A model generated the notes under the pieces. It made no database searches. It was not told the DNA's origin and worked only from the letters and a program-made list of their open reading frames with translations. From the NCBI RefSeq assembly GCF_001428105.1, contig NZ_LMSJ01000015.1:81512-145511 (forward strand): a stretch of 64,000 nt of DNA. The letters are read 5' to 3'. The DNA comes from Paenibacillus sp. Soil766. GTDB lineage: Bacteria; Bacillota; Bacilli; Paenibacillales; NBRC-103111. Both the position numbers and the translations under genes were made by a program. Shown piece by piece: positions 10,229-18,545 of this stretch (position 1 is its first letter; the number at the start of each line of letters is the position of its first letter).

Positions 10229-10280
10229 AAACCACAGCGGACCTTAACGTGCAAACGTGATAGGTATGTTGTGGTTTTTT
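10229..10280 (+). terminator. Leader terminator/attenuator of glpD (GlpP target)
   Basis: AAACCACA (10229-10236) and ACCT (10241-10244) pair with AGGT (10262-10265) and TGTGGTTT (10270 on), ending in a six-T run. It lies upstream of the glpD ribosome site and downstream of a promoter. The preceding GGAGACTAGGAGAA shares GGAGACT and GGAGAA words with the glpP leader, a candidate GlpP recognition element. Confidence 0.8.
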
Positions 10281-10309
10281 ATTTTATTCATAAAAAGGGA
10301 GAGATTGCC

Positions 10310-12049
10310 ATGACAACAGTTGAGAAAAAAGCGGAAAAACATAAAGCATTTAACGGATTACAAAGAAAAGAGACGCTCGAGGCGATGGCGCAGCAACAAT
10401 TCGATGTGATCGTGATCGGCGGGGGAATTACCGGTGCGGGTATTGCACTAGATGCGCAAAGTCGCGGACTTCGCACAGCGTTGATTGAGATGCAGGACTT
10501 TGCTTCGGGGACGTCGAGTCGTTCGACGAAATTGGTGCATGGCGGCTTGCGCTATTTGAAGCAGTTGGACGTTAAGGTAGTAGCTGAGGTAGGTAAGGAA
10601 CGTGCGATTGTGTACGAAAATGGTCCTCACGTGACGACGCCAGAGTGGATGCTATTGCCTTTCTATAAAGGCGGTACGTTCGGTAAACTGTCTACTTCGC
10701 TAGGCCTACGCGTGTACGATTTCTTGGCAGGGGTCAAGCGCTCAGAACGACGCAAGATGTTCAGCCCAGATGTGACATTGCAGCACGAGCCTTTGCTCAA
10801 GAAGAAGGATCTCAGGGGTGGCGGCTACTATGTAGAATACCGCACGGATGATGCGCGGTTAACGATTGAGGTTATGAAAAAAGCGGTGGAGCTCGGCGCG
10901 ATGGTGGTGAATTATGCCAAGGTCGAGGAACTGCTTGTGAAGGATGGCACGTTGCTAGGAGTACGGGTTGTGGATCAACTTGCGGCTGGAGGCGGAACTG
11001 AAGGAGGGAAAGCCGGAAAAGATCAAACAGCTTCGTACGCGCTGTATGCGAGCAAAGTCGTGAATGCGGCTGGGCCGTGGGTGGATACCCTTCGCGAAAT
11101 GGATCGCTCGAAACAGGGCAAAACGTTGCATTTGACCAAAGGGGTGCATTTGGTTTTTGATCAAAGCCGGTTCCCGCTGGGGCAGGCGATTTATTTCGAT
11201 ACGCCGGACGGGCGGATGGTGTTTGCGATCCCGCGCGATGGCAAAACCTATGTCGGCACGACCGACACGAACTACAAAGGGGATATTGCGAATCCCCGTA
11301 TTACTTTAGCTGATCGCACCTACGTGCTGCGTGCTGCGAACGAGATGTTTCCGTCCCTCGGGTTGACGGAGGCGGACGTTGAATCGAGCTGGACCGGGCT
11401 GCGCCCGCTGATTCATCAGGAGGGAAAAGACCCTTCCGAGATTTCGCGTCGCGACGAAATCTTCGTGTCGGCATCCGGCCTCATCTCGATGGCCGGGGGC
11501 AAGTTGACCGGCTACCGTAAAATGGCCGAGTCGGTCGTGAACCAGATCGCCGCCATGCTGGTGGCGGAAGGTAAGGTCTCGGCGGCGCTCCCGCCGAGCC
11601 GTACGAAGACGCTGCCGATATCCGGCGGCGAAGTGGGCGGCTCCGCGCAGCTGGCGCCGTTCTTGCGCAGCAAGGTCAGCCAAGGCCTGCGGCTGGGGCT
11701 GACCGAGCCTGAGGCGATGCTGCTCGCGCAGCGATACGGGTCCAACGTGGACACCGTATTCGCACTGCTGGAGCAGCACCGTGGTGAGGCGGCGCGGCGG
11801 GGCATGCCCGCCTCGGTGCTCGCTGCGCTCGTGTACGCGATCGAGTGCGAGATGGTCGTGAAGCCGGCGGATTTCTTCATCCGCCGTACGGGCGCCCTCT
11901 TCTTCGACATCGCGTGGGCAAGGCAGTGGAAGGCGCCTGCGGCGGCCTTCCTGGCGGAGCGCTTCGGCTGGAGCGAAGCGCAGACAGCGGCTTACACCGC
12001 CGAGCTGGAGCAGCTGCTCCATGAGGCGGTTCATCCGCTGGAGGCATAA
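10310..12049 (+). CDS. glpD: Aerobic glycerol-3-phosphate dehydrogenase
   Basis: A 579-residue FAD enzyme that oxidises glycerol-3-phosphate to dihydroxyacetone phosphate at the membrane and feeds electrons to quinone. The FAD motif VIVIGGGITGAG is near residue 35, followed by DFASGTSSRSTKLVHGGLRYL, a clear GlpD signature, and VNAAGPWVD. A glycine-rich insert (AAGGGTEGGKAGKDQ) around residue 235 looks like a flexible loop extension. The ATG at 10310 has GGGAGAG six bases upstream; an upstream in-frame start at 10271 falls inside the leader terminator. The 3' third is notably rich in GC. Confidence 0.96.
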   Translation: MTTVEKKAEKHKAFNGLQRKETLEAMAQQQFDVIVIGGGITGAGIALDAQSRGLRTALIEMQDFASGTSSRSTKLVHGGLRYLKQLDVKVVAEVGKERAIVYENGPHVTTPEWMLLPFYKGGTFGKLSTSLGLRVYDFLAGVKRSERRKMFSPDVTLQHEPLLKKKDLRGGGYYVEYRTDDARLTIEVMKKAVELGAMVVNYAKVEELLVKDGTLLGVRVVDQLAAGGGTEGGKAGKDQTASYALYASKVVNAAGPWVDTLREMDRSKQGKTLHLTKGVHLVFDQSRFPLGQAIYFDTPDGRMVFAIPRDGKTYVGTTDTNYKGDIANPRITLADRTYVLRAANEMFPSLGLTEADVESSWTGLRPLIHQEGKDPSEISRRDEIFVSASGLISMAGGKLTGYRKMAESVVNQIAAMLVAEGKVSAALPPSRTKTLPISGGEVGGSAQLAPFLRSKVSQGLRLGLTEPEAMLLAQRYGSNVDTVFALLEQHRGEAARRGMPASVLAALVYAIECEMVVKPADFFIRRTGALFFDIAWARQWKAPAAAFLAERFGWSEAQTAAYTAELEQLLHEAVHPLEA

Positions 12050-12081
12050 TCCGCCAGTAACAGCCTTCGCCTCCACTTTCG

Positions 12082-12314
12082 CTAAATGAACGTATTCCAT
12101 GTTATTTGGCGGAGCTGCAAATGGAATAACTGGATTTCCTGTAGCTAATTTAGCCGAAACGGCTCTCTTCAGGGAATTAACTGGAATTTCTACAGCTAAA
12201 ATGAGCTATTTTCAGCAGAAGGGGTATTTCCAGTTGAAATAGCGGGAGTTTTTCCAGTTAATCTGTGAGTAGGCGGAAATGTGCAGGGATTAACTGGAGG
12301 TTTTCCATTTATTA
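12082..12314 (+). repeat. Intergenic degenerate repeat cluster B
   Basis: Units at about 12082-12107, 12125-12151, 12175-12202, 12221-12262 (two abutting inverted units) and 12288-12314 follow the pattern TTAACTGGAAWTTCTACAGCTAA. The spacing of the clearest units is about 50 bases. They fill the gap between the glpD stop and the terminator at 12361. No gene is seen in this gap. Confidence 0.65.
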
Positions 12315-12360
12315 CTTCGAGGCTAGCTTAATGTAGATCTCTAAATGCCATCTAAACAGA

Positions 12361-12404
12361 ATAAGTCGTCCCACAATTCATCAAGGAATTGTAGGACGAC
12401 TTAT
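12361..12404. terminator. Bidirectional terminator between glpD and the aldolase operon
   Basis: ATAAGTCGTCCCACAATTC (12361-12379) pairs with GAATTGTAGGACGACTTAT (12386-12404) with one mismatch and a six-base loop. It serves the converging glpD gene and the minus-strand operon. A decayed second 3' arm (TAATTGTAGAACAACTTATT) follows at about 12414. Confidence 0.8.
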
Positions 12405-12429
12405 TTGTGCTTATTAATTGTAGAACAAC

Positions 12430-12606
12430 TTATTGTGCTTGTTCGATACCAGAAATCGCACTAGAAAGAATGGGGCCTCCACGATAAAATCCGCCGCGGT
12501 ATAGGACATGAAACATATCTTCGATTCGCATCGGATTCTTCCCGATGATAGGGTCGCTCATTCCATGACGGCTGCTGCCACCGTATCGCCTTTCCTCTCC
12601 CTGTAC
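12430..12606 (-). pseudogene. Galactonate dehydratase (DgoD) internal fragment
   Basis: The minus strand reads GDTVAAAVME in one frame and then, after a frameshift near 12565, DPIIGKNPMRIED, VLYRGGFYRGGPILSSAI and SGIEQA. This matches the run of about residues 40-95 of D-galactonate dehydratase, an enolase-superfamily enzyme, including its RIED and YRGGFYRGGP segments. Both the first 40 residues and the catalytic barrel are missing, and a TAA stops it at 12430. It sits directly downstream of the KDPG/KDPGal aldolase, where dgoD belongs in galactonate operons, so the pathway once continued here. Confidence 0.78.
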
Positions 12607-12616
12607 CTTAGAATGT

Positions 12617-13267
12617 TTAAAGGTCGACTGCATGTACAACCGCCATGAGCTGTTCGGCGTAATTGGTAATCGCACTATAGTTCCCTTGTTGAATTTCATT
12701 TAGCGCTACCAAACTTCCTCCTATACCTACCGAAGTTGCACCAGCTTTGAGATATGAAGCTGCATTTTCTTTGGTTATACCTCCGACTGCGAGGATATTC
12801 AGTTCATTTAGAGGACCTCTGAGCTCTTTCAAATACGAAGGACCTAAGCTGGAGCAAGGAAAAAGTTTAACGATCGGGGCGCCGTAATTCATGGCCTGCA
12901 CGATTTCCGTTGGTGTCAGTGCACCCGGCATCGGAGTTACTTGTTGTTCTAATGCCGTCTCAATTACGCCTTGATCCACATTCGGGGAAATGAGGAACTG
13001 TGCTCCTGCTTGAATAGCTCCTTCTGCTTCCCTTGCATGAAGGACTGTCCCAGCGCCAATGATCATACGGCCATCATACTTTTTACGCATGTGATCTATG
13101 ATTCGAAGCGCATTCGGCGTGTTCAAAGTCACTTCTGCAAGCTGAATCCCCCCTGCTGCGAGTGCTTCGAATAGAGGGGGGGCCTGCATGAGTTCAATTC
13201 CCCGAATGATGGCAATCACCTTGGATGCTGTTAACGTGGTTAGGACGTCAGACATGGCACTACTCAT
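12617..13267 (-). CDS. 2-dehydro-3-deoxy-6-phosphogluconate/galactonate aldolase
   Basis: A 216-residue class I aldolase of the Eda/DgoA family that splits KDPG or KDPGal to pyruvate and glyceraldehyde-3-phosphate. E45 in LAEVTLNTP and Schiff-base lysine K134 in APIVKLFPCSSLG are in the expected places, as is R22 in AIIRGI. The start could be 13267 or 13255: the AGAGAGG ribosome site touches the first ATG and is 12 bases from the second. It follows yesN by 12 bases. The dgoD fragment downstream favours a KDPGal role, but Eda and DgoA cannot be told apart by eye. Confidence 0.9.
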   Translation of the reverse strand: MSSAMSDVLTTLTASKVIAIIRGIELMQAPPLFEALAAGGIQLAEVTLNTPNALRIIDHMRKKYDGRMIIGAGTVLHAREAEGAIQAGAQFLISPNVDQGVIETALEQQVTPMPGALTPTEIVQAMNYGAPIVKLFPCSSLGPSYLKELRGPLNELNILAVGGITKENAASYLKAGATSVGIGGSLVALNEIQQGNYSAITNYAEQLMAVVHAVDL

Positions 13268-13279
13268 CCTCTCTTCCGG

Positions 13280-14896
13280 TTAAGAATATTGATCGCGATA
13301 CTCCTGAGGGGTCATCCCATAATGCTTTTTGAAAGCATGATTAAAGGAGTGCGGACGTTGGTACCCGAGCTGCGTGGCGATTTCGTAAATTTTATCGTGA
13401 CCGTTTTTCAACAGATAGGAAGCCTTATCCATACGTACCCGATTGACGTAATCGCTTAGATTATCGCCAGTTTCCAATTTATAAATTTTAGACACATAAA
13501 CGGGGTGCAGATACACGTGATCCGCAATCGATTGCAATGAGACATCGCTGGCCAGATGCAGATCAATAAAAGAGCGGATGTCACTAATTAGGGTGACCCG
13601 GCTGTCTTTTCTCTCCTGATCCATATCCTCCATCATCCGATGTAAGGAGCGAATGGACCATTCACGTAATTGATTCACGCTGCGGAAGGGAATGCCTTCC
13701 GTCATTTTCTCGTAGTCCCCGCCAATGAGCTGATGCAAGGGTCGGCCGTTTTTGTGAGCGATATAAGCAAAAGCGGATGCAACTGAGAAGTATACCTCCA
13801 ATAAGTGCTCTTGAGACTCCGAGAACTTCGCTTCCATTTCGTCAAAAATTAATGAAAGCTTCTCTTTGGTATCTTCCCATCGGGCTGCCTCCAAGAGATG
13901 ATTGAGTGTAGGAGGTTCATACAGTTTCTGCAAAGCGGAAAGTTCCGTTTGGGCGGATTCTTCGCCGAGCACCATTAATAATTCATGTTCACTGCCAATC
14001 TGCTTGCGAAAGGCACTCAGAGAGGAGTTATATATGGTTGTGATATCACCAGGAAACTCTCCCCAACTGCTGAGTAGAATGGAGATTTTGCCCTTCAAAT
14101 AATTGTTCACGGCGGATTGGAGGGCAGCTGCTGTTCGTTCAAGCCAACCAGGGTCTTCCTTCTCAGTAGTAACTGGCTTCCGTTTCATGATGAAAACCAA
14201 ATAATCATGTGCGTCTTTGGTTGACCAGCTATCGAATTTCTCGGCAAATAATTCCTCAACCATATTACTGATGGCATATTCCATTAAGGATAGACGCCTC
14301 ATATCATATTCAAGGAAGTCAGATTCAAGGCGAATCATCATACATACACAAGTCTGTTCATGAAAATCCGGGAGTTCAAGCATATGCATTTTCTCTTGGA
14401 GCGATTGCTCAGAAAGTTTGCGTCCTTGAAGGAGATCATTCAGCAAGTTTCCTCTCAGTAGAGGCAGGTTTTCTTTGAACGTGTAAGTAAGCCGCTGGGT
14501 GGAGATGACTTCTTGCCATTCCTTCTGAAGCTTATCCATGACCCGACCAACCGTAGCCAGCAAATCCTTCTCTGTAACGGGTTTTAATAAATAATCCTCC
14601 GTACCTTGAAGGATGGCTTCTTTGGCGTAGTTGAAATCAGAGTAGCCCGATAAGAGAATGCACTTCGTTTTCTGCCATCTATCGTTGATTTCCGCAATCA
14701 GCTCCAAGCCGCTTATTCCCGGCATCTGAATATCTGTAATGACGATATCAATCGAAAATTGTTCAAGTAGCTCTAAAGCTTCTTTACCCGAATATGCCTT
14801 GAAAATTTGTTCAATGCCCAGTGACGTCCAGTCAATGGTGGCGTGCAGCCGATCTACAACATGCGCTTCATCATCAACAATAAGAAGTTGTATCAT
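13280..14896 (-). CDS. YesN-like response regulator with AraC-type DNA-binding domain
   Basis: A 538-residue regulator. Residues 1-120 are a receiver domain with phosphorylation site D55 (DIVITDIQMPG) and K105 in LLKPV. A long linker follows, and the last 100 residues hold two AraC helix-turn-helix motifs ending in the signature GYQRPHSFNHAFKKHYGMTPQEYR. It overlaps yesM by four bases, so they are translationally coupled. YesN proteins usually activate the neighbouring sugar ABC transporter and catabolic genes in response to the sugar seen by YesM, which fits the transporter at 16760-19892. Confidence 0.93.
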   Translation of the reverse strand: MIQLLIVDDEAHVVDRLHATIDWTSLGIEQIFKAYSGKEALELLEQFSIDIVITDIQMPGISGLELIAEINDRWQKTKCILLSGYSDFNYAKEAILQGTEDYLLKPVTEKDLLATVGRVMDKLQKEWQEVISTQRLTYTFKENLPLLRGNLLNDLLQGRKLSEQSLQEKMHMLELPDFHEQTCVCMMIRLESDFLEYDMRRLSLMEYAISNMVEELFAEKFDSWSTKDAHDYLVFIMKRKPVTTEKEDPGWLERTAAALQSAVNNYLKGKISILLSSWGEFPGDITTIYNSSLSAFRKQIGSEHELLMVLGEESAQTELSALQKLYEPPTLNHLLEAARWEDTKEKLSLIFDEMEAKFSESQEHLLEVYFSVASAFAYIAHKNGRPLHQLIGGDYEKMTEGIPFRSVNQLREWSIRSLHRMMEDMDQERKDSRVTLISDIRSFIDLHLASDVSLQSIADHVYLHPVYVSKIYKLETGDNLSDYVNRVRMDKASYLLKNGHDKIYEIATQLGYQRPHSFNHAFKKHYGMTPQEYRDQYS

Positions 14897-16650
14897 GATC
14901 TTCTCTCCTGAGCAGCTGGAAGGGTATCCTGCTGCTTCTCACGCTTCCAAGTCAACACAGCCTTCATACCCCCATCTACTCCTAATTGAAAAGTCAGCCC
15001 CGATCCTTCTCCAAATTGATAAAATAGCCGATGATGAATATTCCATGTGCCACAGCCAATGTCATCGGACATCGGTTGCTCCAGCTGTTTCGATAGCTGA
15101 GTTAATTTCTCTTGATTCAGACCAGGGCCGTTATCCTCGACAATCACTCGGTTCCAGTCCCCGTCTTGCTCGCCCTTGATGGTGATGCAGTCACTTTCCA
15201 TACTGCGTTCAATGCCATGAATAATGGCGTTCTCCACCAAAGGTTGAAGAATAAGCCTAGGAACCGATTCGTTCAACATGTCCTCCGGTATATGAATGTC
15301 ATACACTAACCGGTGAATACGCAATTGCTGAATGTTTAAATAGTGAATAACGAAATTCACTTCTTCCTGCAGCCGAACGACTTGTTTCTCGATTCTTGTT
15401 GTATACCGATAAAACTCGGCCAAATTTTGTGACATAGCGACAACGGATTCCTTGTCCTCCATCTCAGCTGAATTGATAATGAAGAATAACGAATTGTACA
15501 GAAAGTGCGGATGGATCTGTGACTGTAGCTGTTTCAAAGTGGCTTCGCGCGAGCGTATTTTCTCCGCATAAACATCTTCAACCAATACTTGAATTTGCGT
15601 CGCCATTTCATTAAACCGTTGAATGAGGAAATCGAATTCATTCTTGGCTTTGTAGTCGATGCGTGCCGATAGGTCGCCTCTTTTCACCTTCTGCACACTT
15701 TGAATCATCTTGCCGATAGGTATTTGTACATTCCGATACAAGATAAAAGAAGCTAGCACACTCATCATGAGCAGGAGTCCGATCGATATGTAAAACAGCT
15801 TGCGGGTCATGGTAATGGGAGATAGTATTTTCTGAACGGGCACGTAGTCTACCAAATACCAATCCAATTGCGTTGATTTCACATAACTGACCAGATACTG
15901 CTGTTTATTGATTTCAATCTGCTTTTGACCGGAGAGCGGTATAGTAGATCCAGTTAGAAATTCTCTGATAGTAGCCGAAATAGACGCATCTGAAGAGCTG
16001 TTAAGAATTAAGGCTTGCCCGCCATCCACCAAAAAAGGATCGCTTCGTTTATCTTTCTTATACACATCGAGCAGCTGAACCATATTCTGTACACTAAATC
16101 TCACTTGATAAAGCACATTCGTTTGATCCACGACTTGAGCGCGAATCGGCTCACTAACTTCCCTAATGAAAGATCCGACACCTTTGTCACCTTCACGTAC
16201 TTCATAGGTCCAAGTTCTCTGGATCGGTCTATGCCAAGGCCACGAATCGGTACCATTTACGAAGATGCTGGAGGATAGCACTTGCTTTCCTTTGGGAATC
16301 GCAATTGTGAGTTCATTTACCCAACCGCTGGAGACACTTTGCAGGCTAAGCTTTTCGATGATGCGCGATTGTTCCTTCAACATGTCATATTCCGGCGAAT
16401 TGTGTTTATCGATGTACTCTCTTACATAGGGGTCACTTCCTAGAATCACGGGCGACATGGCTAATCGCTCTACATCTGCATCCAGCTGGTGCATAAAAAA
16501 AGACAGTTGGTTCAAATTGGACGATTGAATCTGATCTTGTACAACATTGTTTGTAATTCGATTCGTAAAACTGTAGAGCATGACAATGGGAATCAGAAGT
16601 AAAACTAACAGAATTAAAATTTTGCTGAAAATATTCAATTTATAGGGCAT
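14893..16650 (-). CDS. YesM-like sensor histidine kinase
   Basis: A 585-residue membrane kinase. TM1 spans about residues 8-27 and TM2 about 285-307, enclosing an extracellular sensing domain; HAMP, the HisKA_7TM-like (His_kinase) domain with QIHPHFLYNSL, and an ATPase domain with VENAIIHG and EDNGPG follow. It is the partner of the overlapping YesN. It starts 110 bases after the permease operon, behind a hairpin, so it may be partly transcribed from the transporter promoter. Its likely signal is the sugar or the loaded binding protein of the adjacent transporter. Confidence 0.93.
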   Translation of the reverse strand: MPYKLNIFSKILILLVLLLIPIVMLYSFTNRITNNVVQDQIQSSNLNQLSFFMHQLDADVERLAMSPVILGSDPYVREYIDKHNSPEYDMLKEQSRIIEKLSLQSVSSGWVNELTIAIPKGKQVLSSSIFVNGTDSWPWHRPIQRTWTYEVREGDKGVGSFIREVSEPIRAQVVDQTNVLYQVRFSVQNMVQLLDVYKKDKRSDPFLVDGGQALILNSSSDASISATIREFLTGSTIPLSGQKQIEINKQQYLVSYVKSTQLDWYLVDYVPVQKILSPITMTRKLFYISIGLLLMMSVLASFILYRNVQIPIGKMIQSVQKVKRGDLSARIDYKAKNEFDFLIQRFNEMATQIQVLVEDVYAEKIRSREATLKQLQSQIHPHFLYNSLFFIINSAEMEDKESVVAMSQNLAEFYRYTTRIEKQVVRLQEEVNFVIHYLNIQQLRIHRLVYDIHIPEDMLNESVPRLILQPLVENAIIHGIERSMESDCITIKGEQDGDWNRVIVEDNGPGLNQEKLTQLSKQLEQPMSDDIGCGTWNIHHRLFYQFGEGSGLTFQLGVDGGMKAVLTWKREKQQDTLPAAQERRS

Positions 16651-16699
16651 GCGAAGTCACCTTCCACGTATCTGCTAAGCTAACCAACTTCAAATTTAA

Positions 16700-16744
16700 T
16701 ATACGAGAGATGCTGCCTAAAAGAAAGGAGGCATCTCTCGTATT
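16700..16744 (-). terminator. Strong hairpin between the permease genes and yesM
   Basis: ATACGAGAGATGC at 16701-16713 pairs with GCATCTCTCGTAT at 16731-16743, with CCT/AGG inside and an A-rich loop. It lies between the transporter and regulator genes on the minus strand, probably cutting down read-through. The trailing T tract is short. Confidence 0.7.
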
Positions 16745-16759
16745 TCACAATTCTGGTTG

Positions 16760-17575
16760 TTAACCTTTAACAGCACCGGCGGAAAGTCCGCTTACGACAT
16801 AACGCTGAGATACTAAAGCGATGATGAGAACCGGAAGTGTAATGATGCAAGCGGCCGCCATCAATGCCCCCCAGTTGATTTCGGAGTAGGACATAAAGTT
16901 AAATACAGCGATCGGGAGCGTCTTTGTTTTGTCTCCAGCGAGAATCACCGAGAACATGAAATTGTTCCACGAGAAGATGAAGGAGAGAAGCGATGCCGTA
17001 ATAACGCCAGGTCCCGAGATGGGCAAAATAATGCGCAAGAAAACTTGGTGGTGTGTACAGCCGTCGATGAGACCTGACTCTTCGATTTCGGTAGGCAGAG
17101 CCTCGAAGAAAGAGATCATAATCCAAATAATAAAAGGCAGTCCGACAAGCATATGGCTTAAAATAAGTGCTGTATACGTGTCCACCAAATGGATTTTGGA
17201 GAACAAGATGAACCAAGGAATTAGAAAGGTAATTCCCGGGATAATTCTCGCGACTAAGATGAGAAGTCCCAGCTTATGAAGGTGATGACGAGCAATCGCA
17301 TATGCCGCAGGGAGTCCTAGAATAAGTGACAACAGTGTTGAACCAGCGGCCACGAGGAAGCTGTTCCAGATAAATCTAATGAAATCATATTCTTTAAATA
17401 CGCTGACATAGTTATGAAACGTCGGTTTAAAGATAAACATTTGGCCGGTCGACAAGATCTGTGATTGTGTCTTAAACGATGCGAGGAGCATCCATACGAA
17501 TGGAAATGCAAACACGATGACGACCAGAAAGGTAAGCAGCGTCTGTGCAATTTTTAGACCTTTCTTTTTTTTCAT
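16760..17575 (-). CDS. Carbohydrate ABC transporter permease (MalG/AraQ type)
   Basis: A 271-residue inner-membrane permease with six membrane segments and the binding-protein-dependent transport signature around ESGLIDGCTHHQVFLRIILPISGPG, where the EAA loop contacts the ATPase. It overlaps the partner permease by four bases. No ATPase is encoded nearby; CUT1 sugar importers of Firmicutes commonly share a multitask ATPase (MsmX type) from elsewhere. Confidence 0.92.
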   Translation of the reverse strand: MKKKKGLKIAQTLLTFLVVIVFAFPFVWMLLASFKTQSQILSTGQMFIFKPTFHNYVSVFKEYDFIRFIWNSFLVAAGSTLLSLILGLPAAYAIARHHLHKLGLLILVARIIPGITFLIPWFILFSKIHLVDTYTALILSHMLVGLPFIIWIMISFFEALPTEIEESGLIDGCTHHQVFLRIILPISGPGVITASLLSFIFSWNNFMFSVILAGDKTKTLPIAVFNFMSYSEINWGALMAAACIITLPVLIIALVSQRYVVSGLSAGAVKG

Positions 17576-18456
17576 GATGTCGCTCCCTCCATTCGTTTAC
17601 GCATCCAAATCATAAATAAGGTTAGTCCCATAACAAGTGCGAAGAAAATGACAAGCAGTGACGAAGCCATCCCAAGCTTAAAGTATTGGAAGCCAAGCAC
17701 ATATCCGTATAGATTCAAAGTCTCTGAAGCGAAGTTCGGGCCACCTTGCGTCGTCGCATAGATGATATCGAACGTCTTCAAGACGTCAATCAATCGCAAC
17801 ATAGCGGCCACAATAATGGTCGGTCTTAATAATGGAAGTGTAATGGAAACAAACTTTCTCCATGTACTTGCGCCGTCGACATCCGCAGCTTCATAAGGAT
17901 CTGTCGGGAGTGTAGCTAACCCTGCCATAATAATGAGTGCAATCATAGGTGTCCATTCCCACACATCGACGATAACAAGCGAAGGAATGACCTGATTAGG
18001 TGAAGCTAACCATAGGAGTGGTTGTAGACCAAACGTTTTGAGCAACATGTTGGCTACCCCGATCGTAGGTTCGTAGATCAGCATCCAGACTAAGCCCATG
18101 GCTACCGGTGTTGCTACCATTGGCAGTAGAAAGATTGTTTTTACGATGTTCTTCCCGCGGAACTCTCTGGAAAGAAGCAGGGCGATGGCAATACCAAGAA
18201 TCACTTCGAAGGTAAGTGCTGCAAATGTGAAATAAAAAGTAGAACCTGCTGCATGCCAGAAGCGTTCATCTTTGAACAGGGCTATATAATTCGACAAACC
18301 AACCCAGAGAGGTGGTGTCGTTGCGGACATGCTCCATTCATAGAAGCTGATCCGAACGGTATAGATGATCGGAAACAGCATCATTAGCAGGACGAAGATG
18401 ACCGCGGGGAGTGTATAAATCCATTTTAAGTTGCGGTTAAACCAACTGTATTGCAC
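17572..18456 (-). CDS. Sugar ABC transporter permease (MalF/UgpA type)
   Basis: A 294-residue permease with six predicted membrane helices; the first is near residues 13-35. The EAA loop reads EAADVDGASTWRKFVSITLPLLRP. It forms a heterodimer with the downstream MalG-like permease, whose start overlaps its stop. It follows the binding-protein gene by 89 bases, separated by a small hairpin that likely sets the binding protein in excess. Confidence 0.92.
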   Translation of the reverse strand: MQYSWFNRNLKWIYTLPAVIFVLLMMLFPIIYTVRISFYEWSMSATTPPLWVGLSNYIALFKDERFWHAAGSTFYFTFAALTFEVILGIAIALLLSREFRGKNIVKTIFLLPMVATPVAMGLVWMLIYEPTIGVANMLLKTFGLQPLLWLASPNQVIPSLVIVDVWEWTPMIALIIMAGLATLPTDPYEAADVDGASTWRKFVSITLPLLRPTIIVAAMLRLIDVLKTFDIIYATTQGGPNFASETLNLYGYVLGFQYFKLGMASSLLVIFFALVMGLTLFMIWMRKRMEGATS

Positions 18457-18501
18457 GCTGCATGCACCCTTCCTGATGTCGTTATTTTCCGTCTAAAAGA
18501 T

Positions 18502-18527
18502 AAAAAGGGCCATCAGATGACCCTTTT
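18502..18527 (-). terminator. Intercistronic hairpin after the solute-binding protein gene
   Basis: On the minus strand AAAAGGGTCAT pairs with ATGGCCCTTTTT across CTG. Such partial terminators between binding protein and permeases allow higher levels of the binding protein. The second transporter operon has one in the same place (51085-51112). Confidence 0.65.
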
Positions 18528-18545
18528 CATCCATCGAACACATCG

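Noticed and set aside
11306..12100. 264-codon minus-strand frame over the 3' end of glpD
   Set aside because: It is antisense to a well-conserved dehydrogenase, rich in Arg and His as expected for a GC-rich shadow frame.
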